DNA from: Pseudorhodoferax sp032153935
Lineage (GTDB): Bacteria > Pseudomonadota > Gammaproteobacteria > Burkholderiales > Burkholderiaceae_C
Length of the DNA: 64,000 nt
Direction: 5' to 3'
Assembly: GCF_964253035.1 (NCBI RefSeq)
Contig: NZ_CAXUQL020000001.1
Span: 682,001-746,000, forward strand
Of this stretch, positions 32,926 through 41,754 are shown piece after piece. Both the position numbers and the translations under genes were made by a program. Positions within the stretch are counted from its first letter, which is position 1, and every line of letters begins with the position of its first letter. The notes below the pieces were generated by a model. That model had not been told where the DNA came from. It ran no database searches and saw only the letters and a list, made by a program, of their open reading frames with translations.

Positions 32926-34458
32926 ATGAATCCTGTTGCCCCCGTCGAAGCCGCCCATTGGGTGTACCTGGCCGGCGTCGCCGTCATCGTTCTCACGATG
33001 ATCCTGCGTGCCAATGTGGTCGTCCCGTCCATCGTCGCCACGTTCTGCGTAGCGCTGGCGTGGACGGGCAGCCCGATCTCGGCACTCGGCAGCATCTTCA
33101 ACGCGAGCTTCGTGGCCGCGAAGGAGCTGTTCAACATCTTCCTGGTGATCGCCCTCATGACCGCGCTGCTCAATGCGCTCAAGACGCTGCAGTCGGACAT
33201 CCGCATGGTCGAGCCGTTTCGCGCCGTCATGAAGAACGGCCACACGGCCTACTTCGTGCTGGCCGGCATCACCTATGCGATCTCGCTGTTCTTCTGGCCC
33301 ACGCCGGCGGTGCCGCTGGTCTCGGCGGTGCTGCTGCCGGCCGCCATCGCCGCAGGCCTGCCGCCGCTGGCCGGCGCCGTGGCCATCGCCATCGCGGGGC
33401 AGGGCATGGCGCTGTCGTCGGACTACGTGATCGGCGTGGCGCCCGGCATCAGTGCCAAGGCCGCCGGTGCCGTGGCCTCGGTGGTGGCCGACCGCGCGCT
33501 GGTGCTGTCGCTCATCACAGGCAGCGTGGCGCTGCTGATCGGCTACTTCTCGCTGCGCGGCCAGATCGTGCCGGCGAGCAACGCCTTGCTCGCACGTTGG
33601 CAGGCCCAGTCGTCCAGCAACACGCCCGCCGTCGAATCGGCCGGCACCTTCGACAAGGCCGAGCTCGCGCGCGGCACCAGCCGCGACGCGCCTTTGCTGA
33701 GCGCCGCACAGATCAGTTCCGCGCTGGGCGCAGACGCAGGCCGCGTGATGTGGTCCAAGGTGTTCGCCGTCGTGACGCCGCTGGCCTTCATGGCCGTGAT
33801 CACCGCCATGGTGCTGCCCAAGGTCATGACCTCCATGCCCGACCTCAAGGGCGGCGCTGCCGCCACGCTGGTGGGCGGCATGGCGGCCATGCTCATGATG
33901 CTGGCCACGCTGGCCGCCGAAGGCCCGCGCAGGATGCTGGACACCAGCGCCGAGCACATCACCGATGGCTTCGTGTTCGCCTTCAAGGCCATGGGATCGG
34001 TGCTGCCCATCGCGGGCTTCTTCTTCATCGGCGCGGGCGAGACCTCGGGCGCCATCCTGGGCGTGGCCGACGGCGTGAAGCCGCCGCACCTGCTGTTCGA
34101 GCTGATCCAGAGCGCGCAGCACCTGATCCCCAAGAGCCACGCCTTCGTTGCGTTCGGCGTGCTGCTCGTCGGCATGATCACCGGCATCGACGGCTCGGGC
34201 TTCGCAGGCCTGCCGCTGACGGGCACCTTGTCCGGTGCACTGGCGCCTGCTGCGGGCATGCAGGCCGAGACGCTGGCAGCCGTCGGCCAGATGGGCGCCG
34301 TCTGGACCGGCGGCGGCACGCTGATCGCATGGTCGTCCTTGATCGCGGTGGCCGGCTTTGCGCGGGTGCCGGTGCTCGATGCCGTGCGCGCGCTGCTGAT
34401 CCCGGTTCTCTCGGGCCTGGTGGTGGCCACCATTTGCGCGGTGGTGCTCTGGAGCTGA
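32926..34458 (+). CDS. GntP/CitMHS-like ion-transporter-superfamily permease
   Basis: A 510-residue secondary transporter with 11-13 membrane segments and a central hydrophilic loop (about 215-260). Segments such as GQGMALSSDYVIGVAPGISAKAAG and GIDGSGFAGLPLTGTLSG, with small-residue turns, resemble GntP and citrate-type permeases. Substrate is probably a hydroxy- or keto-acid. AAGGAG five bases before the ATG at 32926 defines the start. The promoter carries the perfect palindrome, linking this uptake or export step to the HDO regulon. Confidence 0.8.
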   Translation: MNPVAPVEAAHWVYLAGVAVIVLTMILRANVVVPSIVATFCVALAWTGSPISALGSIFNASFVAAKELFNIFLVIALMTALLNALKTLQSDIRMVEPFRAVMKNGHTAYFVLAGITYAISLFFWPTPAVPLVSAVLLPAAIAAGLPPLAGAVAIAIAGQGMALSSDYVIGVAPGISAKAAGAVASVVADRALVLSLITGSVALLIGYFSLRGQIVPASNALLARWQAQSSSNTPAVESAGTFDKAELARGTSRDAPLLSAAQISSALGADAGRVMWSKVFAVVTPLAFMAVITAMVLPKVMTSMPDLKGGAAATLVGGMAAMLMMLATLAAEGPRRMLDTSAEHITDGFVFAFKAMGSVLPIAGFFFIGAGETSGAILGVADGVKPPHLLFELIQSAQHLIPKSHAFVAFGVLLVGMITGIDGSGFAGLPLTGTLSGALAPAAGMQAETLAAVGQMGAVWTGGGTLIAWSSLIAVAGFARVPVLDAVRALLIPVLSGLVVATICAVVLWS

Positions 34459-34486
34459 GCACGGCGCGCCTGCGCGGACCCTGGGT

Positions 34487-35719
34487 TCAGTCGGCCGCGC
34501 CGGCAACCACCCCACTGTCGTGCAGCCGGCCGATGGCGCCGGCATCCAGGCCCAGCACCTCGGCCAGCACCTCGTCGGTGTTGCTGCCGATGTAGGGCGC
34601 GGGCCGCGTCGGCGTGCGCGCCATGGCCGGTGCGCGCACGGCGCTGCCGGCGACCAGGTGCTCGCCCATGCCGGGCGTGGTGGCGCGCTCGAACACCGGG
34701 TTCTCGCTGCTCACGCGCCTGTCGCTCGCCAGCAGCTCGCCCACGGTCTTGTAGCGGCCCCAGCAGACCCTGTTGGCCTGCAGTTCGCGCTCGACCTGCG
34801 CCGTGCCGCGCGCGGCGAACCAGGGCGCGACCAGTTCGGCGATCGCGTCGCGGCCTTCGTAGCGCTGGGCCTCGTCGTCGAAGTCCAGCCCCAGGCGCTG
34901 CTCGGTGGCCGCCACGGCCTCGCCGATGCCGCAGGCCTTGACGAGGGAGCGCCACTGTCCGGCCGAGATCGCCGCGACCATGATGCGTTCGCCGTCCGCC
35001 GTCGCGAAGTCGCGGCCGAAGGCGCCGTAGATGTGGTTGCCGATGGAGGGCCGTTCGGTCTGCAGCAGCTCGGCCTCGGCCAGCACGCCGAGGTTGGACA
35101 AGGTGGTGAAGGCCACGTCCGACAGCGCCATCTTGAGTTCCGCGCCCACGCCCTCGCGCTGGCGCCGGTTCACGGCCGCCACGATGGCGAACGCGGCCTG
35201 GTAGGCGCAGGCCACGTCCCAGGCCGGCATCACGTGGTTGACGGGCCGCTCGGCCGAGCCGCCGCCCGTGGAATAGGGGTAGCCCGTCGCGCAGTTGACC
35301 GTGTAATCCACCGCCGTACTGCCGTCGGCATTGCCCTGGATGGTGCAGCTGATCACGTCGGCGCGGCGCTGGGCCAGCACCTCGTGCGCGAGCCAGGGCG
35401 TGCCGATGTTGGTCAGCAGCACGCCCGCGTCCGGTCCCGGCGCCGTGGCCAGGGCCTGCACGAGTTCGCGGCCTTCGGGCTTGCGGATGTCGATGGCGAC
35501 CGAGCGCTTGCCCTTGTTGAGCGCGGCCCAGTAGATGCTGCGGCCGCGGCCCTCGGGGTGCGGCATGCGCGGCAACCGCGCGTAGTCGATGCCGCCGCCC
35601 GGGATGTCCACGCGGATCACGTCGGCGCCGAACTGCGCGAGCGTGAGGCCGGCCAGCGGCGCGGCGATGAAGGCGGAGCTTTCGACCACCCGCAGGCGGT
35701 TCAGGAAGGGATAGGTCAT
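34487..35719 (-). CDS. CaiB/BaiF-family CoA transferase
   Basis: A 410-residue family III CoA transferase. The N-terminal FIAAPLAGLTLAQFGADVIRVD and the Asp in MPAWDVACAYQAAFAIVAAV match the family, in which an aspartate forms the acyl anhydride. It activates a carboxylic acid by moving CoA from a donor acyl-CoA. The start at 35719 begins MTYPFLNRLRVVE, the usual N-terminus. It is the last gene of the acyl-CoA operon and converges with the GntP-like permease. Confidence 0.9.
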   Translation of the reverse strand: MTYPFLNRLRVVESSAFIAAPLAGLTLAQFGADVIRVDIPGGGIDYARLPRMPHPEGRGRSIYWAALNKGKRSVAIDIRKPEGRELVQALATAPGPDAGVLLTNIGTPWLAHEVLAQRRADVISCTIQGNADGSTAVDYTVNCATGYPYSTGGGSAERPVNHVMPAWDVACAYQAAFAIVAAVNRRQREGVGAELKMALSDVAFTTLSNLGVLAEAELLQTERPSIGNHIYGAFGRDFATADGERIMVAAISAGQWRSLVKACGIGEAVAATEQRLGLDFDDEAQRYEGRDAIAELVAPWFAARGTAQVERELQANRVCWGRYKTVGELLASDRRVSSENPVFERATTPGMGEHLVAGSAVRAPAMARTPTRPAPYIGSNTDEVLAEVLGLDAGAIGRLHDSGVVAGAAD

Positions 35720-35786
35720 GCTGGTCTCGGATCGAAGAAGGGGGAGGTACGGCCCCGATTCTGGGACCGGCACGCCGATCCGTCTG

Positions 35787-36983
35787 TCATGCGCGTTCGA
35801 ACACCGCGGCCATGCCCTGGCCGCCGCCGATGCACATGGTCTCCAGCCCGTAGCGCACGCCGCGGCGCTGCATCTCGTGCAGCAGCGAGGTCATGATGCG
35901 CACGCCCGTCGCGCCCACCGGGTGGCCCAGCGAAATGCCCGAGCCGTTCACGTTCAGCCGCTCGGGGTCGTTCCAGCCCCAGCCCTTGGTGACGGCCAGC
36001 GCCTGGCAGGCGAAGGCCTCGTTGAGCTCGACCAGGCCGATGTCGTCCCAGGACAGGCCGTTGCGCGCGAACAGCTTCTGGACCGCCGGCACCGGGCCGA
36101 TGCCCATGTGCGAGGGCTCGCAGCCCGCGGTTGTCCAGCTGTGCAGCCAGCCGATGGGCGTGAGGCCCAGTTTCTCGACCTGGCGCTCGGCCACGATCAG
36201 GCAGCCGGCGGCCGCGTCGTTCTGCTGGCAGGCGTTGCCGGCGGTGACCACGCCGTCTTTCATGAGCGGTTTGAGCCGGGCCAGCTGCTCGAGCGTGAGG
36301 TCGCCGCGGATGCCTTCGTCCATGGCCACCTGCAGCGCATCGCCCTTCTTCTGCGGCACGGTCACGGGCACGAGTTCGTCGGCGAACCTGCCGGCCTCCC
36401 AGGCCGCGGCGGCGCGCTGGTGGCTGCGCAGCGCGAAGGCGTCGGACTCCTCGCGCGTGACGCCGTAGTCGCGCGCCAGGTTCTCGGCCGTCTCGATCAT
36501 GCCGCTGATGCGGCCGAAGCGTGCCTCGGGCTGCGAGCGTTCGCGCCCGCGCTCCAGCCGGTCGTGGAAGCGCACGGTGCCGGCGCGCTTGCCCCAGCGC
36601 ATGTCGGTGGTGTAGTACTCAACGTTGCTCATGCTCTCCACGCCGCCGGCCAGCACCACGTCGGCGGCGCCGGTCTGCACCATCATCGCGGCCGTGGCGA
36701 TGGCCTGCAGGCCCGAGCCGCAGCGCCGGTCCAGCTGCATGCCGGCCACCGAGATCGGAAAGCCCGCCTGCAGCGCCACCCAACGCCCCGTGCAGGGCAC
36801 CTCGCCGTTGGCGTAGGAGTGGGCGAACACCACGTCGTCGATGCGGGCCGGGTCCAGGCCCGTGCGCTGCACGATGGCGCGCGCCACGGTGGCGCCGAGC
36901 TCCTCGACCGGCACGCTGCGCAGGCTGCCGCCGAACGCGCCGATGGGCGTGCGCAGCGGGGAAACGATGGCGGCTCGTTGCAT
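35787..36983 (-). CDS. Acetyl-CoA C-acyltransferase (thiolase)
   Basis: A 398-residue thiolase. The acyl-carrying cysteine is C88 (DRRCGSGLQAI); NEAFACQAL, GHPVGATG and CIGGGQG complete the active site. It would cleave a 3-ketoacyl-CoA to acetyl-CoA and a shorter acyl-CoA, or run in the biosynthetic direction. It lies 4 bp from the hydratase gene. Chain-length preference cannot be read from sequence. Confidence 0.93.
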   Translation of the reverse strand: MQRAAIVSPLRTPIGAFGGSLRSVPVEELGATVARAIVQRTGLDPARIDDVVFAHSYANGEVPCTGRWVALQAGFPISVAGMQLDRRCGSGLQAIATAAMMVQTGAADVVLAGGVESMSNVEYYTTDMRWGKRAGTVRFHDRLERGRERSQPEARFGRISGMIETAENLARDYGVTREESDAFALRSHQRAAAAWEAGRFADELVPVTVPQKKGDALQVAMDEGIRGDLTLEQLARLKPLMKDGVVTAGNACQQNDAAAGCLIVAERQVEKLGLTPIGWLHSWTTAGCEPSHMGIGPVPAVQKLFARNGLSWDDIGLVELNEAFACQALAVTKGWGWNDPERLNVNGSGISLGHPVGATGVRIMTSLLHEMQRRGVRYGLETMCIGGGQGMAAVFERA

Positions 36984-36987
36984 GGGA

Positions 36988-37791
36988 TCAATCCTTGTCG
37001 TGCAGTGCGTTCGGAAAACGCGGGGCTTGTTTGGCCAGGAAGGCGCGCACGCCTTCGCGGGATTCGGTGGAGGTGAAGGCGCGCTCGGACAGCGGCAGCC
37101 CCGCGGCGATGGCCGCGTCCTCGGTGGTGTCGAAGGCCAGGTCGATGGCCTGCTTGCACAGCGCCAGCGCCAGCGGCGGGCGCTGCGCCAGCGTGGCGGC
37201 CAGCGCCAGGGCCTGGGCCAACGCCTGGCCCGCGGGCGCCACGCGGTTGGCCAGGCCCCAGGCCAATGCAGTCGACGCGTCGATCGGTTCGCCCAGGAAC
37301 ATCAGCTCCTTGGCCCGGCCCTCGCCCACGCGGCGCGCCACGCGCACCGGGCCGCCGCTGCCGGGGAACACGCCGAGCTTGATCTCGGGCAGTGCGAAGC
37401 GTGCGGCGGCATCGGCCACGAGCAGGTCGCAGCAGACCGCGATCTCCAGCCCGCCGCCGAAGGCCAGGCCGTTGACCGCTGCCACCGTGGGTTTGGGGAA
37501 ATCGTCCAGCTGCGCGAACACGCGGTGTTGCAGTTCCAGCTTTTCGGGGCCGATGCGACCGGGCTGCATGAGCGGCTGGAACTCGGCGATGTCCGAGCCC
37601 GCGCAAAAGGCCCGCGTACCCGCGCCCGTGACGACCACGGCGCGCACCGCTGCATCGGTGGCCAGCGCATCGAGCTGCCGGCCCAGTGCCTCGGTCAGCC
37701 CGCGGAACACGACGTTGAGCGGCGGGTTGTCCAGCGTCAGCACGGCCACGCCGTCGGGCTGCACCGTGCAGCGCACCGGGCTCTCAGCCAT
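36988..37791 (-). CDS. Enoyl-CoA hydratase/isomerase family protein
   Basis: A 267-residue crotonase. Oxyanion-hole sequences AFCAGSDIAEF and AFGGGLEIAVCC are present, and both catalytic glutamates of true hydratases appear conserved (LPEIKLG and RAKELMFLG). It should hydrate a 2-enoyl-CoA to 3-hydroxyacyl-CoA. The start overlaps the end of the upstream SDR gene by 8 bases, indicating a polycistronic unit. Confidence 0.92.
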   Translation of the reverse strand: MAESPVRCTVQPDGVAVLTLDNPPLNVVFRGLTEALGRQLDALATDAAVRAVVVTGAGTRAFCAGSDIAEFQPLMQPGRIGPEKLELQHRVFAQLDDFPKPTVAAVNGLAFGGGLEIAVCCDLLVADAAARFALPEIKLGVFPGSGGPVRVARRVGEGRAKELMFLGEPIDASTALAWGLANRVAPAGQALAQALALAATLAQRPPLALALCKQAIDLAFDTTEDAAIAAGLPLSERAFTSTESREGVRAFLAKQAPRFPNALHDKD

Positions 37792-38533
37792 AGCGCCCGC
37801 CCGTCACGTGCAGCACCTCGCCGCTGATGAAGCTGGCCGCGTCCGACGCCAGGAAGGCCACCGCGTTGGCGATGTCGCGCGGCTGGCCCACGCGCTTGAC
37901 GGGCTGCATCTGCACCGCGCGTTCCTTGATGGTCTCGTAGGTCGGCAGCGCCTGCACCATCTCGGTCTCCATGAAGCCTGGCGCCACGCAGTTGACGGTG
38001 ATGCCGTAGCGGCCCTGCTCGATGGCCAGCGCCTTGGCCATGCCGATCAGCCCGGCCTTGGCGGCCGAGTAGTTGGCCTGCGTGGGGTTGCCGAAGTGCG
38101 CGCGCGAGCTGATGTTGACGACGCGGCCCCAGCCCTGTTCGATCATGCGCGGCATCACCGCGCGGCTGGCCAGAAAGGCGCCCTTGAGCATGACCTCCAT
38201 GACCAGGTCCCAGTCGTCCTCGGACATCTTGACCAGGTACCTGTCGCGCGGAAAGCCGGCGTTGTTGACCAGGATGTGCACGCCGCCGAAGGTGGCCGCG
38301 GCCTCGTCGACGAGCGCCTGCACCTGGTCGGCCTTGGTGATGTCCGCGATCACGCAGTGCGCCTGCAGGCCGTCGGCCCTCAGTGCCGCCGTGGTCGCCT
38401 CGGCCTGCTCGCGCAGGATGTCGGTGACGACGACGCGCGCGCCCTCCTCGGCCAGCTTGCGCGCGGTGGCCGCGCCCAGGCCGCGGGCCGAGCCGGTGAC
38501 GATGGCCACCTTGTCCTTGAGTCCCAGATCCAT
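37784..38533 (-). CDS. SDR-family 3-hydroxyacyl-CoA / 3-oxoacyl reductase-like dehydrogenase
   Basis: A 249-residue classical SDR with TGSARGLG cofactor motif, NNAG, catalytic Ser in NISS and the YxxxK motif as NYSAAK. Similar proteins are FabG/PhaB-like reductases. In this operon, with hydratase and thiolase, oxidation of a 3-hydroxyacyl-CoA to the 3-keto form is the logical step. It starts 2 bp after the acyl-CoA synthetase stop. Confidence 0.92.
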   Translation of the reverse strand: MDLGLKDKVAIVTGSARGLGAATARKLAEEGARVVVTDILREQAEATTAALRADGLQAHCVIADITKADQVQALVDEAAATFGGVHILVNNAGFPRDRYLVKMSEDDWDLVMEVMLKGAFLASRAVMPRMIEQGWGRVVNISSRAHFGNPTQANYSAAKAGLIGMAKALAIEQGRYGITVNCVAPGFMETEMVQALPTYETIKERAVQMQPVKRVGQPRDIANAVAFLASDAASFISGEVLHVTGGRYG

Positions 38534-38535
38534 GT

Positions 38536-40647
38536 TTATTCCTCCCTGCCCTGCGGCAGCAATTCAATGACGGCGTCCACAGCGTAGGCACCCTGGCCCT
38601 GCGGCAGCGCGAACACGGGGTTCAGGTCGATGGACTGCAGGCGCGGCCCGGCCTGGTGCGCGAACTGCGACAGCCGCGCGAGCATGGCGGCCAGCGCCTG
38701 CACATCCACAGGCGGCTTGCCGCGCGCGCCCAGCAGCAGCGGCGCGCCCTGGATGGAGCGCACCATCTGCTCGGCCACGTCTTCGCCGAACGGGCAGCGG
38801 CGCAGCACCACGTCGTGCAGCACCTCGATGAAGATGCCGCCCAGGCCGAACACCGCGACCGGGCCGAACACCGGGTCGCGCTGGATGCCCAGGATGCACT
38901 CCACGCCGCCCGAGAGCTGCCTGGCCACCAGCACGCCCTCGATGCGCGCTTGCGGTGCAGCGGCCTTGGCGCGCGCCTGCAACAGGTCGAAGCCGCTGCG
39001 CACGGCCGTGGCGTCGGCCACATCCAGCAGCACGCCGCCGATCTCGGACTTGTGCAGGATGTCGGCCGACAGGATCTTGAGCACGACCGGGTAGCCCAGC
39101 GCCTCGGCGGCCGCGACGGCGCTGTCCGCATCGGCACAGGCGCGCTCGGGCGCCACGGCGATGCCGGCGGCGGCCAGCAATTCCTTGGCCTGGGCCTCGT
39201 TGGGCGTGGCATCCGGCAAGGCCAGCAGCGGCACCACGGGCGGCGGCAGCGCGGGGCCACGCGCGAAGGCCTGGCCAAAGCTGCTCATCGCCGCGATGGC
39301 GGCCACGGCCCGCGCCGGGTCTTCGAACACCGCGAAGCCGTCGTCCTCGTACTGGCGCACGGTCTCGGGCGTGGCCAGGATGCACAGCACGAACAGCCGG
39401 TCCGGATGCCGCGCACGCACCGCCTTGAGCTGCGCGCGCAGGCCCTCGGCAATGGAGCCCGCCCCCACCGTGTAGGTGAAGAATGCCAGGATGGCGCCGT
39501 AGCCGCCCTCGGCCACCACGGCCTCGGCAAACAGGCCGGCGATGCCCAGGTCGTTCATGAACTGCGCCGTGCAGTCGACCGGGTTGCGCGGTGCGCAGAA
39601 CGGAATCAGTTCCTTGAGGCGGCGCTGCGCGGCGGCCGGCATCTCGGGCATGGCCAAGCCATGGACCTCGGCCGCATCCGACACGATCACGCCGGCGCCA
39701 CCACTGACGGTGATCACACCCAACGTGCCCGCGACCGGGAAGATGCGCCGCGTGGCCGTGCGTGCCACGTCGAGCAGGTGGTCGGTGCTCTGCGCGCGCA
39801 CCACGCCGAGTTCGGCCAGCACGGCGTCGGTCACGGCATCGTTGCCGGCCACCGAAGCAGTGTGCGATTGCGCCGCGGCGCTGCCCACCGCGCTGGTGCC
39901 CACCTTCATCATGACCACGGGCTTGCGCGCCCGGCGCGCGTTCTCCAGCGCGGCCAGCAGCGCGCTGCCGTCGCGGATGCCTTCAGAGTACACGGCGATG
40001 ACCTCGGTGTCGCCGTCGTCCACGAAGGCCTGCACCATGTCGGCCAGGTGCAGGTCGCTCTCGTTGCCGGTCATCACGCAGGACGAGATGCCGATGCCCG
40101 AGGCCCGCGCCACGCCCAGGATATGGCTGCCGTAGGCGCCCGACTGGCTCGCGATGCCGACACCGCCGGCCGTGGGGAAGCCCATCTCCACCACCGAGGT
40201 GAAGCTGCCGTAGAAGCCGCTGCGCGGGTTCACCACGCCCAGCGTGTTGGGGCCCAGGATGCGCACGCCGTGCTGGCGTGCGGCCGCCAGCATCTGCTGC
40301 TGCAGCGCCTGCCCCTCTTCGCTGGCCTCGGCGAAGCCGGCCGAGAACACGATGGCCGCGCGTGTGCCGCGTTCGCCCAGCGCGGCGATGGTCTGCGGCA
40401 CGAGCTTGGCGGCCACCGCCACGATGGCAACGTCGGGCACCTCGGGCAGCGCCGCGACGCTGGCGAACGCGGGCAGGCCCTGGATGGTCGGCCGGCTCGG
40501 GTTGACCGGCAGGATGCGGCCCTGGTAGCCCTGGCCCCGCATGTAGGCGATGGGCCGGCCGCCGATGCGCAGTGGGTCGTCGGAGGCGCCGACGATGGCC
40601 ACGCTGGCAGGGCGCAGCAGGCGCGACAGGTCGGAATGCAGGTCCAT
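38536..40647 (-). CDS. NDP-forming acyl-CoA synthetase (acetate-CoA ligase, ADP-forming type)
   Basis: A 703-residue fused alpha/beta NDP-forming acyl-CoA synthetase: CoA-binding domain (about 10-135), succinyl-CoA-synthetase-like flavodoxin domains (to about 460) with the phospho-accepting His in QSHTASVAGNDAV, then an ATP-grasp domain (about 480-700) with GYPVVLKI. It makes an acyl-CoA from the free acid and ATP. GGAG precedes the ATG at 40647, 2 bp after the Bug receptor stop. With the CoA transferase, the operon has two ways to activate its acid. Confidence 0.92.
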   Translation of the reverse strand: MDLHSDLSRLLRPASVAIVGASDDPLRIGGRPIAYMRGQGYQGRILPVNPSRPTIQGLPAFASVAALPEVPDVAIVAVAAKLVPQTIAALGERGTRAAIVFSAGFAEASEEGQALQQQMLAAARQHGVRILGPNTLGVVNPRSGFYGSFTSVVEMGFPTAGGVGIASQSGAYGSHILGVARASGIGISSCVMTGNESDLHLADMVQAFVDDGDTEVIAVYSEGIRDGSALLAALENARRARKPVVMMKVGTSAVGSAAAQSHTASVAGNDAVTDAVLAELGVVRAQSTDHLLDVARTATRRIFPVAGTLGVITVSGGAGVIVSDAAEVHGLAMPEMPAAAQRRLKELIPFCAPRNPVDCTAQFMNDLGIAGLFAEAVVAEGGYGAILAFFTYTVGAGSIAEGLRAQLKAVRARHPDRLFVLCILATPETVRQYEDDGFAVFEDPARAVAAIAAMSSFGQAFARGPALPPPVVPLLALPDATPNEAQAKELLAAAGIAVAPERACADADSAVAAAEALGYPVVLKILSADILHKSEIGGVLLDVADATAVRSGFDLLQARAKAAAPQARIEGVLVARQLSGGVECILGIQRDPVFGPVAVFGLGGIFIEVLHDVVLRRCPFGEDVAEQMVRSIQGAPLLLGARGKPPVDVQALAAMLARLSQFAHQAGPRLQSIDLNPVFALPQGQGAYAVDAVIELLPQGREE

Positions 40648-40649
40648 GC

Positions 40650-41636
40650 TCACTCCACCTTGGCGCCGGACACCTGGACCACCTTGGCCCAGCGCGCAAT
40701 GTCGGCGGCGATCTTCTGGCCGAAGGCCTCGGGCGTGGACCAGGCCGGCTCGAAGCCCTGCGCCAGCAGGCGTTCCTTGAGTTCTGGCGCGTCGAGTTCG
40801 CGCTTGAGCTCCTGGTTCAGCTTGGCGATCACGTCCTTGGGCGTGCCGGCCGGGGCCATCAGGCCGTTCCAGACCACCACGTCGAAGCCGGGCACGCCGG
40901 ATTCGGCCACCGTGGGCAGGTCGGGCATGGCGGGCGAGCGCTTGAGGCCGGTCTGCGCGATGGCCTTGAGCTTGCCGCCCTTGACCTGAGGCATGGCCGA
41001 GAACATCAGGTCCATCACCACCTGGGTGTTGCCGGCCATCACGTCGGCCATGGCCGGGGCGCTGCCGCCGAACGGGATGTGCGTCATCTTGATGCCGGTC
41101 TGCGCGCTCAGGTACTCGGTCGCCAGGTGCGTGGACGAGCCGTTGCCGGCCGAGCTGAAGTTCAGCGCGCCGGGCTTGGACTTGGCCAGCGCGACGAGTT
41201 CGGCGATGGAGTTGACGCCCAGCGAGGGGTTGACCATCACCAGCGTGGGCCCGGCGGTCAGCTCGGCGACGGGCGCCAGGTCGCTGCGGATGTCGTAGCG
41301 CATGCCCTTGTAGAGCGAGGGCGCGATGCTGTGGCCCATGGTCACCAGCAGCAGCGTGTAGCCATCGGCCGGCGCGCGCGCCACCTGCTCGGCGCCCAGG
41401 TTGCCCGAGGCGCCGGGCTTGTTCTCGACGATGAAGGGCTGGCCGAGCCGGTCGCCCAGCCGCTGCGCGAGCAGGCGCGCCACGATGTCGTTGGTGCCGC
41501 CGGGGGCGTAGGGCACGACGATCTTCACGGTTCGGGTGGGCCAGGCCTGGGCGGCGGCGCTGCCGGCAAAGGCGAGGGTGCCGAGCGCTGATGCGCAGAC
41601 GAGCGCCGTGGCGGCGCGACGGGTCATGGTGGCCAT
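40650..41636 (-). CDS. Bug/TctC-type tripartite tricarboxylate transporter receptor
   Basis: A 328-residue periplasmic receptor with a signal peptide cleaved near AAAQ-AWP. The mature N-terminus WPTRTVKIVVPYAPGGTNDIVARLLA and the GTPKDVIAKLNQEL block are diagnostic of Bug proteins, which are very abundant in Burkholderiales. No TctA or TctB membrane gene is next to it. It probably senses or captures the carboxylic acid processed by the operon. The start at 41636 is chosen for signal peptide geometry; the open frame extends 21 residues upstream. Confidence 0.93.
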   Translation of the reverse strand: MATMTRRAATALVCASALGTLAFAGSAAAQAWPTRTVKIVVPYAPGGTNDIVARLLAQRLGDRLGQPFIVENKPGASGNLGAEQVARAPADGYTLLLVTMGHSIAPSLYKGMRYDIRSDLAPVAELTAGPTLVMVNPSLGVNSIAELVALAKSKPGALNFSSAGNGSSTHLATEYLSAQTGIKMTHIPFGGSAPAMADVMAGNTQVVMDLMFSAMPQVKGGKLKAIAQTGLKRSPAMPDLPTVAESGVPGFDVVVWNGLMAPAGTPKDVIAKLNQELKRELDAPELKERLLAQGFEPAWSTPEAFGQKIAADIARWAKVVQVSGAKVE

Positions 41637-41754
41637 GCTTGTCTCCTGGATGTCGCGGCGCGGAAGGCCCGGCCACAGGCTGCGAATCCTAGGCAGCACC
41701 CTATACTCCGTCCAATACTTTTGATGGTCTCAGCGATATAGAAAAGGTATCTCC

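Noticed and set aside
41715..41750. AATACTTTT and AAAAGGTAT as a LysR operator
   Set aside because: The arms do not match exactly and are 18 bp apart; no clear T-n11-A box could be fixed.
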